A stretch of DNA of 64,000 bases, from assembly GCA_963691755.1 (NCBI GenBank), contig OY829366.1, positions 1,054,001-1,118,000 of the forward strand, read 5' to 3'. This document shows positions 16,674 through 26,407 of this stretch, piece after piece. The translations under genes and the position numbers were made by a program. Source of the DNA: Dinoroseobacter sp013215265. GTDB taxonomy: Bacteria > Pseudomonadota > Alphaproteobacteria > Rhodobacterales > Rhodobacteraceae. Every line of letters starts with the position of its first letter. The first letter of the stretch is position 1. Below the pieces are notes generated by a model that was not told the DNA's origin, did no database searches, and worked only from the letters and a program-made list of their open reading frames with translations.

Positions 16674-16730
16674 AAAGTCGCTCGACCCTTCGCATTAACG
16701 CGAAGTGCGTCAGCGGCTTTTTGTTGTTTT
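16674..16730 (+). terminator. Leader terminator of the nitrate operon
   Basis: AAAGTCGCT (16674-16682) pairs with AGCGGCTTT (16712-16720), with an inner stem CTTCGC/GCGAAG around loop ATTAAC, then a T-rich tail (TTTTTGTTGTTTT). This intrinsic terminator lies 52 bp before nrtA and should be bypassed when NasT is bound to the upstream hairpins. Confidence 0.75.
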
Positions 16731-16781
16731 GGCCCTCCTGGTTTCCTCCCTCGACGGGCCGCCAAAACTAAGGATCGTAGG

Positions 16782-18143
16782 ATGAAGACCTTACTTATTT
16801 CGCTTGCAGCTTCGGCTGCAATACTTTCCCCGGCTTTTGCGCAGTCCCTCGAGAAGGACGAGCTGACATTCGGCTTTATTAAGCTCACAGATATGGCGCC
16901 GCTCGCGGTCGCCTATGAACAAGGCTATTTTTTCGACGAGGGTCTGTTTGTAACGCTTGAGGCGCAGGCCAACTGGAAAGTGCTTCTTGACGGGGTCATA
17001 GATGGCCAGCTCGACGGAGCGCACATGCTTGCAGGTCAACCACTTGCTGCGACAATCGGATACGGGACCGAGGCCCATATCGTGACGCCTTTCTCAATGG
17101 ATTTGAACGGCAACGGTATCACGGTGTCGAATGAGGTTTGGGAAATGATGCGCCCGCATATTCCGTCGATGGACGACGGCCGTCCGGTCCATCCAATTAG
17201 TGCTTCCGCGCTGAAGCCTGTGATTGAAGAGTTCAATTCAAATGGAGAGCCCTTCAACATGGGGATGGTCTTTCCCGTTTCCACGCACAATTACGAATTG
17301 CGTTACTGGCTAGCCGCGGGCGGTATCAACCCCGGTTTTTACAGCCCAGAAAATGTAACCGGACAGATTTCTGCTGAAGCTTTCTTGTCGGTTACACCTC
17401 CGCCGCAGATGCCAGCTACACTCGAAGCCGGCACGATCCACGGTTATTGTGTAGGTGAGCCTTGGAACCAGCAGGCTGTCTTTAAGGGCATCGGTGTGCC
17501 GGTAATCACCGACTACCAGCTTTGGAAGAACAACCCCGAGAAGGTATTCGGCATCACCGCTGAGTTTGCTGAAGAGAACCCCAACACGACGAAAGCGATT
17601 GTCCGTGCGTTGATCCGTGCAGCGATGTGGCTTGACGAGAATGACAATGCAAATCGTCCTGAAGCCGTCGAGATCCTTTCACGCCCAGAATATGTTGGTG
17701 CGGATTACGATGTGATTGCCAACTCGATGACTGGGTTCTTTGAATTTGAGAAAGGTGACAAGCGTGACATCCCCGATTTCAATGTGTTCTTCCGCTACAA
17801 CGCCACATATCCCTATTATTCAGATGCGGTTTGGTACCTGACACAGATGCGTCGCTGGGGTCAGATCGCTGAGAGCAAAACTGATAGCTGGTATGATGAA
17901 GTTGCGCGCTCGGTTTACCGTCCGGACATTTATCTCGAAGCGGCACGCAGCCTTGTAGATGATGGTCTCGCCATTGAGGCGGACTTCCCCTGGGATAGCG
18001 ACGGGTACAAAGCCCCAACGCCCGCTGAGGATGTCATTGACGGCATTGCCTATGACGGCCGCGCACCCAACGCATACCTGTCCAGCCTGATCATTGGTTT
18101 AAAAGAAGGTCAGATTGTCGTCGGCGATCAGATCGTTAACTGA
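16782..18143 (+). CDS. nrtA: Nitrate ABC transporter substrate-binding protein
   Basis: 453 residues from the ATG at 16782; an upstream frame from 16653 would run through the leader terminator. A Sec signal peptide (MKTLLISLAASAAILSPAFA) precedes the mature domain, which starts with KDELTFGFIKLTDMAPLAVA. Pocket motifs ANWKVLLDGVIDGQLDGAHM and GYCVGEPWN define the NrtA/NasF group. It captures nitrate in the periplasm for NrtB and the double ATPase. It is the first gene after the NasT-controlled leader, and a strong hairpin follows its stop. Confidence 0.92.
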   Translation: MKTLLISLAASAAILSPAFAQSLEKDELTFGFIKLTDMAPLAVAYEQGYFFDEGLFVTLEAQANWKVLLDGVIDGQLDGAHMLAGQPLAATIGYGTEAHIVTPFSMDLNGNGITVSNEVWEMMRPHIPSMDDGRPVHPISASALKPVIEEFNSNGEPFNMGMVFPVSTHNYELRYWLAAGGINPGFYSPENVTGQISAEAFLSVTPPPQMPATLEAGTIHGYCVGEPWNQQAVFKGIGVPVITDYQLWKNNPEKVFGITAEFAEENPNTTKAIVRALIRAAMWLDENDNANRPEAVEILSRPEYVGADYDVIANSMTGFFEFEKGDKRDIPDFNVFFRYNATYPYYSDAVWYLTQMRRWGQIAESKTDSWYDEVARSVYRPDIYLEAARSLVDDGLAIEADFPWDSDGYKAPTPAEDVIDGIAYDGRAPNAYLSSLIIGLKEGQIVVGDQIVN

Positions 18144-18154
18144 TCGAGCGCTTC

Positions 18155-18176
18155 GGGTGGGCATAATTGCCCACCC
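18155..18176 (+). terminator. Intercistronic hairpin nrtA-nrtB
   Basis: GGGTGGGCA and TGCCCACCC form a perfect 9-bp stem with loop TAAT, 12 bp after the nrtA stop. No T-run follows; it probably stabilises the nrtA transcript, like the hairpin behind gtsA. Confidence 0.6.
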
Positions 18177-18227
18177 AATCCCAAATAATTACTCCCTTGT
18201 TTCTCTTGCCAAAGGGCCAGCCTTGTT

Positions 18228-19313
18228 ATGACTGCAATCGATCCCGATAGTTTGACCGCCGATGAGGCTCGCGACGCCCGCCGCGCCCGTCTGTTCAGCC
18301 GCATCACAACCGCCGACAAATGGTTTCAAGTTCTGGGACTTAGCTGGATCACACCTGTTTTGCGCGCCGCCGCAGGGGACAATCCAAAGGGTCAACTAAC
18401 TGAGATCTGGCGTCTTCTTGGTGTCCCTGTGCTTGCAATTGGCTTGTTTCTGTTTGCTTGGGCAAGTCTTGCACCGCAGGTCCAAACATCGTTGGGTGCC
18501 ATACCTGGCCCGTCAGAGGTTTGGACCGAGGCTGTTAATCTGCATAAGGATGCGCAGAATAAGGCCGCATCTGAGGCGCGGTTTCAGGAACGTGTCGATC
18601 AACGTAACGCACGTCTCATCGAGCAAGGTCGCGCAGATGAGGTCAAAGACATCGCCTACACCGGCGCACCCAGCTACTATGACCAGATTGCTACCTCGAT
18701 CGGAACGGTTTTTTTTGGCTTCCTAATTGCGAGCCTTATCGCCATTCCCTTGGGTATCGCCGCCGGGCTTTCGCCCTATGCCAATGCAGCGTTGAACCCG
18801 CTAATTCAGATCTTCAAGCCGGTTTCGCCACTGGCATGGTTGCCGATTGTGACCATGGTGGTCTCGGCAGTTTACGTCACTAATGACGGTCTTTTCGCTA
18901 AGTCCTTTCTGGTGTCCGCGATCACAGTGACCCTTTGTTCGCTCTGGCCGACGTTGATCAACACCGCACTCGGTGTCGGCAGCATCGACAAAGACCTCGT
19001 TTCGGTCTCCAAGGTGCTCAAAATGAACACCTACACCAAGATCACCAAGCTGGTCTTGCCTTCGGCTTTGCCGCTCATCTTCACGGGGCTGCGTTTAAGC
19101 CTTGGCGTTGGATGGATGGTGCTGATTGCCGCCGAAATGCTGGCCCAGAACCCAGGTCTTGGCAAATTCGTCTGGGACGAGTTTCAGAATGGTTCAAGCC
19201 AGTCGCTCGCAAAAATTATCGTCGCAGTTCTGACGATCGGCATCATTGGGTTTCTTTTGGACCGTGTGATGTACGCACTTCAGTCCCTCTTCACCTTCAC
19301 GAATAATCGGTGA
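18228..19313 (+). CDS. nrtB: Nitrate ABC transporter permease
   Basis: 361 residues. A cytoplasmic N-terminus of about 60 residues precedes the first membrane helix (LLGVPVLAIGLFLFAWASL). A long hydrophilic stretch of about 90 residues separates it from the SsuC/TauC-type core of five helices. The EAA loop reads VSVSKVLKMNTYTKITKLVLP. The extended N-terminal section is longer than in cyanobacterial NrtB. It overlaps or abuts the ATPase gene (stop at 19311-19313, alternative GTG start at 19310). Confidence 0.9.
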   Translation: MTAIDPDSLTADEARDARRARLFSRITTADKWFQVLGLSWITPVLRAAAGDNPKGQLTEIWRLLGVPVLAIGLFLFAWASLAPQVQTSLGAIPGPSEVWTEAVNLHKDAQNKAASEARFQERVDQRNARLIEQGRADEVKDIAYTGAPSYYDQIATSIGTVFFGFLIASLIAIPLGIAAGLSPYANAALNPLIQIFKPVSPLAWLPIVTMVVSAVYVTNDGLFAKSFLVSAITVTLCSLWPTLINTALGVGSIDKDLVSVSKVLKMNTYTKITKLVLPSALPLIFTGLRLSLGVGWMVLIAAEMLAQNPGLGKFVWDEFQNGSSQSLAKIIVAVLTIGIIGFLLDRVMYALQSLFTFTNNR

Positions 19314-19318
19314 TCGAT

Positions 19319-21004
19319 ATGGGCATTCTTGAATTCACAAATGTCTCAAAAAGTTTCACCAGCGGAAGTACGGTCAGCCATGTTCTCAAAGAGATCAATT
19401 TAACAGTCACGGAAGGCGAGTTCCTTGTCCTGCTTGGCTTTTCGGGGACTGGGAAAACCACGCTGATTAATCTTATGGCGGGGCTCGATACACCTACGAC
19501 AGGCAGCGTCCATTTTAAAGATGCGCCTATCGCTGGGCCGGGACCAGAGCGCGGTGTCATCTTCCAGAGCTACTCGCTGATGCCGTGGCTGACAGTGACC
19601 GGAAACGTGCGACTGGCCGTGGATACCGTGTTCCCGAAGCTGTCCTCGGCAGAGAAGGCCGAAAAGGTCGCGTATTACGTCAAGATGGTGGGCCTAAGTC
19701 ACGCTGCTTCGCGCCGTCCAGCAGAATTGTCTGGTGGTATGCGCCAGCGGGTGAACGTCGCACGGGCCTTGGCGATGAACCCTGAGGTTTTGCTGCTTGA
19801 TGAACCTCTGTCAGCGCTTGATGCACTGACCCGGGCTAATCTTGCCGATGAAATCGAGGCTATTTGGCAGACAGAAAAAAAGACCTGCGTTCTAATTACT
19901 AACGACGTGGATGAAGCGGTGGTGCTTGCTGATAGAATTATCGCGCTCAACCCCGATGGCACGCTCGGCAGAGAATTTAAAGTTACGATTCCGCGTCCGC
20001 GCGAACGTACGGAAATGAACCATCATGAAGAGTTTAAGAAGCTGCGTGCTGATGTCACCAAATACTTGATGGATGTCGGTATCGAAGCGAAAGCCGAAGG
20101 CAGCAAGACCCTGCCCAATGTTACTCCAATCCACGGTCTACCGAGTGCAGTGCAGAAGGCTCAAGAGGGGATGATTGAAAGTCGCTTCCTTGATTTCAGC
20201 CAGCTGCATAAGGTTTATCCGACCCCGAAAGGTCCGCTGACGGTCGTTGAGAACTTTGACCTTAAAATCAATAAGGGCGAGTTCATCTCGTTGATCGGCC
20301 ATTCTGGTTGCGGCAAGTCTACTGTGCTGACGATGGCCGCGGGACTCAATGAAATCTCAAAAGGGGCGATCAAGCTCGATGGACGCCACGTAGAAGGCGC
20401 CGATCCTGAACGCGCAGTCGTGTTTCAATCACCGTCACTCTTCCCTTGGTTGTCAGCCAAAGAAAATGTCAGCGTCGGCGTCGATCGGGTGTATCCGCAA
20501 GCTAGCCGCGCTGAACGCCAGGACGTAGTGGAATACTACCTTGAACGCGTAGGCCTCGCCGATGCGATGAACAAATCCGCCGCTGAATTATCCAATGGGA
20601 TGAAACAACGGGTTGGCATCGCGCGGGCCTTTGCTTTGTCGCCCAAACTCCTATTGCTCGATGAACCCTTCGGAATGCTCGACAGTTTGACCCGTTGGGA
20701 GCTGCAAGAAGTCCTGATGGAAGTTTGGTCGCGTACGAAGGTTACCGCAATTTGCGTCACTCATGATGTGGACGAGGCGATCCTGCTTGCCGATCGGGTG
20801 GTTATGATGACCAACGGTCCGCAGGCCACGATTGGCAAGATTACAGATGTGAATCTGCCACGTCCGCGCACGCGCAAGGCGCTGCTCGAGCACCCAGACT
20901 ACTACAGCTATCGTCAGGACGTGCTCGATTTCCTCGAAGAGTACGAGCATGGCGCCAAACCCAAGACAAAGGCCCCCACGCCATCGGCTGTTGCGGCGGA
21001 GTGA
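19319..21004 (+). CDS. Nitrate ABC transporter, fused double ATPase
   Basis: 561 residues from the ATG at 19319 (GTG at 19310 is an alternative). Two complete nucleotide-binding domains are fused in one chain. NBD1: Walker A GFSGTGKTT, signature LSGGMRQRV, Walker B LLLDEPLSALD, but the H-loop His is Asn (LITNDVDEA). NBD2: GHSGCGKST, signature changed to LSNGMKQRV, Walker B LLLDEPFGMLD, H-loop CVTHDVDEA. A linker of about 60 residues joins them. Cyanobacteria use separate NrtC (ATPase plus binding domain) and NrtD; here the binding-protein-like domain is absent. It drives NrtB. Each composite ATP site would combine one normal and one altered motif. Confidence 0.88.
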   Translation: MGILEFTNVSKSFTSGSTVSHVLKEINLTVTEGEFLVLLGFSGTGKTTLINLMAGLDTPTTGSVHFKDAPIAGPGPERGVIFQSYSLMPWLTVTGNVRLAVDTVFPKLSSAEKAEKVAYYVKMVGLSHAASRRPAELSGGMRQRVNVARALAMNPEVLLLDEPLSALDALTRANLADEIEAIWQTEKKTCVLITNDVDEAVVLADRIIALNPDGTLGREFKVTIPRPRERTEMNHHEEFKKLRADVTKYLMDVGIEAKAEGSKTLPNVTPIHGLPSAVQKAQEGMIESRFLDFSQLHKVYPTPKGPLTVVENFDLKINKGEFISLIGHSGCGKSTVLTMAAGLNEISKGAIKLDGRHVEGADPERAVVFQSPSLFPWLSAKENVSVGVDRVYPQASRAERQDVVEYYLERVGLADAMNKSAAELSNGMKQRVGIARAFALSPKLLLLDEPFGMLDSLTRWELQEVLMEVWSRTKVTAICVTHDVDEAILLADRVVMMTNGPQATIGKITDVNLPRPRTRKALLEHPDYYSYRQDVLDFLEEYEHGAKPKTKAPTPSAVAAE

Positions 21005-21009
21005 AAGTA

Positions 21010-23448
21010 ATGACTGAGAAACTCGTTATCATTGGGGCTGGCATGGCTTCAGGTCGGTTGATTGAGCACCTCGTGGCGGCAGAGCCTGATGCTTACGATA
21101 TTACACTCTTCAATGCTGAGCCGCGCGGCAACTACAATCGTATTATGCTGTCTCCTGTTCTGGCAGGAGACCAGACCTATGAAGACATCGTCACGCATGA
21201 TGATGATTTCTATGCGTCACACAACGTGACGTGCCGCTTCGGCGAGAGGGTAACGGCGATTGATTTAGCGACTAAAACTGTCACTGGGTCAGATGGCCTG
21301 CCTCTAGCTTACGACAAACTGGTCTTTGGAACGGGATCTGATCCGTTCATGATTCCGTTGCCGGGCCATGACCTAGATGGCGTTATTGCCTATCGCGACC
21401 TCGAAGATACGCAGCGGATGATGGAGCTGCAGCCCAGGCAGAAGGTGGTCGTCATTGGTGGCGGCCTGCTGGGACTGGAAGCAGCCGCTGGCATGGCAGC
21501 ACGCGGCGTCGAGGTGACGGTTGTTCACATCATGGGTCACTTGATGGAGCGACAGTTGGATGAGGCCGCCGGATATCTTCTGAAGAAGTCTTTGGAGGAA
21601 AAGGGGGTCACGGTACTGACGTCAGCGAATTCCCAAAAGATCGTTGGATCAAATGGAAAAGTTGCTGCTCTTATACTTGAAGATGGCACCGAGTTGCCAT
21701 GCGATCTGCTTGTTATGGCAGTTGGCATTCGTCCCTCTGTTGCATTGGCGAAGGACGCTGGTCTTGCGGTTGGTCGCGGCATCCATGTCGATGACCAAAT
21801 GCAAACCAGCATCAAAGATGTCTTTGCTGTAGGCGAATGTGTCGAGCACAACGGAGCACTCTTTGGGCTTGTCGCGCCTTTGTATGATCAGGCCAAAGTG
21901 CTTGCCAAAACGCTTCTCGGTGAGGAGGCAGCATTCAAACAAAAGCCTTTGTCGACGAAGCTGAAGGTCACTGGGTGTGATTTGTTTAGTGCGGGCGACT
22001 TTGCTGAGGGTGAAGGGCGCGAGGACATAGTCTACAGGGATCCCGCACGTGGCGTTTACAAGCGCCTTGTCGTGGAAAACGACAAACTGATCGGCGCGGT
22101 GTTCTATGGTGACACGGCAGACAGCAACTGGTTCTTCGGACTAATCCAGTCAGGCGAAGATGTATCAGGCATGCGTTACACGCTTATCTTTGGGCCTGCC
22201 TACCAGGGAGGGACCCCATCGGACCCGCTCTCAGCCGTTGCAGCCTTGCCGCTTGATGCGGAAATCTGTGGCTGTAACGGCGTCTGCAAAGGAACCATCG
22301 TCAAAGCAATCGAAGGTGGGGCGACTGATCTTGGGGCTATCAAGGCCACCACGAAAGCCAGTGCGTCCTGCGGAACCTGTACCGGACTGGTAGAGCAGGT
22401 GCTGGGTGCAACTTTGGGGGACGACTATGCCACGCCAGCGGCACAGCCGATCTGTGGCTGTTGTGATCTAACTCACGAAGATGTGCGGCGGCTGATCAAG
22501 TCCAAAGAGCTGAAATCGCAACCAGCAGTGTGGCAGGAATTGGGTTGGAAAACATCGAACGGCTGCCATGTGTGTCGCCCCGCAGTTAATTTTTATCTGC
22601 TGGCTGACTGGCCGACCGAGTATCAGGACGATCCTCAGTCGCGTTTCGTCAATGAGCGCAAGCACGCAAATATTCAAAAAGACGGCACATTTTCTGTTGT
22701 GCCACGTATGTGGGGTGGAATTACGAACCCAGTAGAGTTGCGCGCGATTGCCGATGCGGCAGATAAATACAACGTGCCCACCGTGAAAGTGACAGGAGGG
22801 CAAAGGATCGACCTTTTAGGCGTGAAAGGCGCTGACCTACCACATATCTGGGCTGATCTGAACAAAGCTGGTCTGGTTTCTGGTCACGCCTATTCGAAGG
22901 GCTTGCGCACCGTGAAAACCTGCGTTGGAACAGACCATTGTCGGTTTGGAACTCAGGACTCAACCGGATTGGGCATCAAGCTGGAGCAGATCCTCTGGGG
23001 CTCGTGGACGCCGCATAAGGTCAAGCTGGCAGTGTCGGGTTGTCCCCGGAATTGTGCTGAGGCGACCTGCAAGGATATTGGCATCATTTGTGTGGATTCC
23101 GGTTATCAGGTCGGGGTGGCTGGCGCTGCAGGTATGGACGTGAAGGAAACCGAGCGCCTCGCTGATGTTTCCACTGAACAAGAGGTCATCGACCTTACTG
23201 TCGCCTTCATCCAGCTTTATCGGGAGAATGCCAAGTATTTAGACCGTGCCTACAAATGGGTCGCCAAGGTTGGCCTCGATTGGGTCCGGGAACGTGTTGT
23301 TCATGACCTTGCTGAACGGGCACGCCTCATCGAAGCGTTTGAACTGAGCCAAAGTGTGTATCGAAAAGATCCTTGGGCGGAGCAGGCGACTGAGAAAGCA
23401 AAGAATTTTGCGCCACTGGCGGATCTGACATTGGAGGCCGCCGAATGA
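21010..23448 (+). CDS. nirB: Assimilatory nitrite reductase [NAD(P)H], large subunit
   Basis: 812 residues from the ATG at 21010 (GGAG 9-12 bases upstream; GTG at 21001 is an alternative). It reduces nitrite to ammonium with six electrons. Two Rossmann motifs (IIGAGMASGRLIEH and VVVIGGGLLGLEAA) bind FAD and NAD(P)H. A BFD-like 2Fe-2S region contains CGCNGVC and CGTC. The sirohaem-4Fe-4S centre is supplied by CVGTDHC and CPRNC. Length is slightly shorter than E. coli NirB. It overlaps nirD by 4 bp (ATGA), consistent with stoichiometric production. Confidence 0.95.
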   Translation: MTEKLVIIGAGMASGRLIEHLVAAEPDAYDITLFNAEPRGNYNRIMLSPVLAGDQTYEDIVTHDDDFYASHNVTCRFGERVTAIDLATKTVTGSDGLPLAYDKLVFGTGSDPFMIPLPGHDLDGVIAYRDLEDTQRMMELQPRQKVVVIGGGLLGLEAAAGMAARGVEVTVVHIMGHLMERQLDEAAGYLLKKSLEEKGVTVLTSANSQKIVGSNGKVAALILEDGTELPCDLLVMAVGIRPSVALAKDAGLAVGRGIHVDDQMQTSIKDVFAVGECVEHNGALFGLVAPLYDQAKVLAKTLLGEEAAFKQKPLSTKLKVTGCDLFSAGDFAEGEGREDIVYRDPARGVYKRLVVENDKLIGAVFYGDTADSNWFFGLIQSGEDVSGMRYTLIFGPAYQGGTPSDPLSAVAALPLDAEICGCNGVCKGTIVKAIEGGATDLGAIKATTKASASCGTCTGLVEQVLGATLGDDYATPAAQPICGCCDLTHEDVRRLIKSKELKSQPAVWQELGWKTSNGCHVCRPAVNFYLLADWPTEYQDDPQSRFVNERKHANIQKDGTFSVVPRMWGGITNPVELRAIADAADKYNVPTVKVTGGQRIDLLGVKGADLPHIWADLNKAGLVSGHAYSKGLRTVKTCVGTDHCRFGTQDSTGLGIKLEQILWGSWTPHKVKLAVSGCPRNCAEATCKDIGIICVDSGYQVGVAGAAGMDVKETERLADVSTEQEVIDLTVAFIQLYRENAKYLDRAYKWVAKVGLDWVRERVVHDLAERARLIEAFELSQSVYRKDPWAEQATEKAKNFAPLADLTLEAAE

Positions 23449-23777
23449 GCTGGATTGATATTGGAGATGTTACAGACATTCCTCTGCGCGGAGCGCGCCT
23501 GCTGAAGACCCATCTGGGTTGCATTGCAGTATTTCGGACGGCCGAGACAGAAGTGTATGCTGCGTCGAATACGTGTCCCCACAAGGGTGGGCCATTATCC
23601 GAAGGGATTGTGCATGGGCAAAGCGTAACATGCCCGCTGCACAACTGGGTGTTTGATCTCAATACCGGGCAAGCGCAGGGCGCAGACGATGGCGAGATTG
23701 CAACTTACCCCGTGCGTCTTGAAGGAACACGTATCCTGATCGACGCGGCGTCCGTCACAAGGTTGAGCGCTGCCTGA
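23445..23777 (+). CDS. nirD: Nitrite reductase small subunit (Rieske type)
   Basis: 110 residues. The Rieske-like pattern is complete: CPHKGGPLSEG and CPLHNWVFDL give two Cys-x-His ligand pairs, so unlike enterobacterial NirD this subunit could hold a 2Fe-2S cluster. It starts within the nirB stop (ATGA) and its own stop overlaps the nasA ATG by one base (TGATG). Confidence 0.92.
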   Translation: MSWIDIGDVTDIPLRGARLLKTHLGCIAVFRTAETEVYAASNTCPHKGGPLSEGIVHGQSVTCPLHNWVFDLNTGQAQGADDGEIATYPVRLEGTRILIDAASVTRLSAA

Positions 23778-26407
23778 TGGACGGAGCACGTGGCCATGAG
23801 ACCCGCTCGACCTGCCCATATTGTGGTGTCGGTTGCGGTGTTCTTCTGCAGCCTGATGGAGCTGGAGGCCTTGCGGTACGGGGCGATCCGGATCATCCGG
23901 CCAACAAGGGTAAGCTTTGCTCTAAAGGTAGCGCTCTGGGTGAGACCGTCGGTCTGGGCGAGCGGTTGCTTACTCCGCAAATCAATGGTGAGGCGGCAAA
24001 CTGGGATACAGCCCTTGATCTGGTGGCGGATCGCTTCAAAGCAACGATCGCCAAGTATGGGCCGGACAGTGTGGCTTTCTACGTGTCTGGGCAGCTTCTG
24101 ACCGAGGATTACTATGTCGCCAACAAGCTGATGAAAGGCTTCATCGGCTCAGCCAATATCGATACCAACTCTCGCTTATGCATGGCCTCAACTGTCGCAG
24201 GTCAAAAGAGAGCTTTTGGTACAGACACCGTGCCTGGAACCTACGAGGATTTGGATGAAGCGGATCTGGTTGTTCTGACGGGTTCAAATTTGGCCTGGTG
24301 CCATCCGGTCCTCTACCAGCGAGTAATGGAAGCGCGAAAGAACCGCGGTACAAAAATCATCGTTATTGATCCTCGTAGCACTGCAACCTGTGATCAGGCA
24401 GACCTGCATCTTGCGCTTGCGCCGGGTAGTGATGTCGCGCTTTTCAATCATCTGCTGACACAGATCGAAGACAAGGGGGCTCTGAACCCTGCATCCTTGG
24501 CACATGTTACAGGGCTTGAGGCCAGCTTGCGCTCAGCCAGAGCCGATGATGTTCATAAGACGGATCTTGACGCGTCTGAATTAGCAGAATTTTGCGAGAT
24601 GTGGATTGGGACGGAACGCGTTGTAACGATCTTCAGCCAAGGTGTGAACCAATCTTCCTCTGGCGTCGACAAGGTCAACGCAATTCTCAATTGCCACCTT
24701 GCAACTGGACGGATTGGAATTCCTGGTTGCGGGCCTTTCTCTGTCACTGGACAGCCCAACGCCATGGGAGGACGTGAAGTCGGTGGGCTGGCCAACATGC
24801 TGGCCTGCCATCTTGACCTTGAGAATGCCGAGCACCGTGCAGCTGTACGCGAGTTTTGGCAGTGTGGACCATTGCCCGACGCGCCGGGTCTGAAAGCTGT
24901 TGATATGTTCAACGCAGTTGGAGACGGTCGGATCAAGGCACTGTGGATTATCCATACTAACCCGGCAGTATCTATGCCGGACGCAAACAAAGTGCGGAAA
25001 GCCATTGATGCCTGTGATTTCGTGGTCGTGAGTGACATCACTGCTCAGACCGATACAGCACGGCTTTCTGATGTCCTCCTGCCGGCCACGGCTTGGAGTG
25101 AGAAGGGTGGTACAGTCACAAATTCTGACCGGACCATCAGCCGACAGCGTGCTGTATTTGCTGCGCCTGGCCAGTCCAAGGATGACTGGCTTATTTTGGC
25201 CGAGGTTGGGAGGCGGATGGGGTGGCCTGACGCCTTTGACTATGAAAACCCGGCGGAAATCTTCCGTGAACACGCAACCCTCTCTGGGATTGCTGCCAAC
25301 TTCGGAAAGGATTTCGACATCTCTGGTTTGTCGGACATTTCTAATCCCGACTATGATCTGCTCGCACCTACGAGATGGCCCATCAGCCAAACGCGCAAAG
25401 GAGGGCGCTTCTTTGCGGATGGGGCATACTTTCATGCGGACGGCAAAGCGAAAATGTTGCCTGTGCTAGCGCGGTCCCCAATTGAAGAAACCGGGAATGA
25501 ATATCCTTTTCGCCTGAACACCGGGCGTATCCGTGACCAGTGGCATACCATGACGCGGACTGCACTTTCACCCAAGCTTTCGGAGCATCTTGCAGAACCT
25601 TTTGTAGATATGCATCCGCAGGACGCAAAGACACTCGGGATCGTGCCTTCTGATCTTGTGCAACTCTCTAATAAAAACGGCGTGGCAATCCTGCGGGCTC
25701 GGATCACCAGTGCGCAGAGACGTGGTGAACTGTTTGCTCCGATCCATTGGACTGGTGAGACTGCACCCAGCGCCCGAATTGATGCGCTTGTTACATCACA
25801 TTTTGATCCGATTTCGGGACAGCCAGAAAGCAAAGCTGCAGTGGTGGCTGCCGCGCCGTTCAAGGCTCGTTGGTTTGCTTTCGCGGTTTCCATAAAACCA
25901 ATATCGCCCAGCGCCACATACTGGGCTCGTGCCCGAACCAAAGCTGGGTGGCGTGTCGAGCTTGCCGGAGACAAGCCTGTATCGGATTGGGAAGTCGAAG
26001 CGCGTCGGCTCTTTGATATCTCCGATACGCCGGTTCAAATCATGCAAGACCTGTCTCGTGGTGAAACAAGATTGGCCTTTTCTGAGAATGGTTGTTTGAC
26101 CGCTGCCCTTTTCGTTTCGAGGCATCCTGTTGCAGTTATGCGCGACTACATAGCGACCCAACCCGGGCAAGTGGGAGACATGGTTCTGGCGGGGATCGGC
26201 GCGATAGATCAGCCCAACCCCGGTCCGACGGTGTGTTCCTGCTTTGGGATAGGGGTAAATAGTATTCTTGATACAATTCAAACGCATGGCCTTATGAGCG
26301 TCGAGGCGATCGGCGACGCTTTGGGGGCTGGCACCAACTGCGGTGCTTGCAAACCTGAATTGAATGCGTTGTTGAAAAGGTGCAGTCCGATCGAGCTCGC
26401 GACATGA
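23777..26407 (+). CDS. nasA: Assimilatory nitrate reductase, catalytic subunit
   Basis: 876 residues; a cytoplasmic molybdopterin enzyme that reduces nitrate to nitrite. The N-terminal 4Fe-4S ligands are Cys13, Cys16, Cys20 (CPYCGVGC) and Cys48 (KGKLCSKGS). The Mo-bis-MGD domain follows, including VYVSGQL-like and NTNSRLCMAS segments, and a molybdopterin-dinucleotide-binding C-terminal domain. The last 70 residues add a BFD-type 2Fe-2S domain (CSCFGIGV and CGAC), through which electrons enter in this NasA type. No signal peptide. It overlaps nirD by one base and the following gene by 3 bp (ATGA). Confidence 0.95.
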   Translation: MDGARGHETRSTCPYCGVGCGVLLQPDGAGGLAVRGDPDHPANKGKLCSKGSALGETVGLGERLLTPQINGEAANWDTALDLVADRFKATIAKYGPDSVAFYVSGQLLTEDYYVANKLMKGFIGSANIDTNSRLCMASTVAGQKRAFGTDTVPGTYEDLDEADLVVLTGSNLAWCHPVLYQRVMEARKNRGTKIIVIDPRSTATCDQADLHLALAPGSDVALFNHLLTQIEDKGALNPASLAHVTGLEASLRSARADDVHKTDLDASELAEFCEMWIGTERVVTIFSQGVNQSSSGVDKVNAILNCHLATGRIGIPGCGPFSVTGQPNAMGGREVGGLANMLACHLDLENAEHRAAVREFWQCGPLPDAPGLKAVDMFNAVGDGRIKALWIIHTNPAVSMPDANKVRKAIDACDFVVVSDITAQTDTARLSDVLLPATAWSEKGGTVTNSDRTISRQRAVFAAPGQSKDDWLILAEVGRRMGWPDAFDYENPAEIFREHATLSGIAANFGKDFDISGLSDISNPDYDLLAPTRWPISQTRKGGRFFADGAYFHADGKAKMLPVLARSPIEETGNEYPFRLNTGRIRDQWHTMTRTALSPKLSEHLAEPFVDMHPQDAKTLGIVPSDLVQLSNKNGVAILRARITSAQRRGELFAPIHWTGETAPSARIDALVTSHFDPISGQPESKAAVVAAAPFKARWFAFAVSIKPISPSATYWARARTKAGWRVELAGDKPVSDWEVEARRLFDISDTPVQIMQDLSRGETRLAFSENGCLTAALFVSRHPVAVMRDYIATQPGQVGDMVLAGIGAIDQPNPGPTVCSCFGIGVNSILDTIQTHGLMSVEAIGDALGAGTNCGACKPELNALLKRCSPIELAT

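Noticed and set aside
16653..16781. Upstream extension of nrtA to 16653
   Set aside because: It would translate through the leader hairpins and terminator and would put residues before a clear signal peptide.
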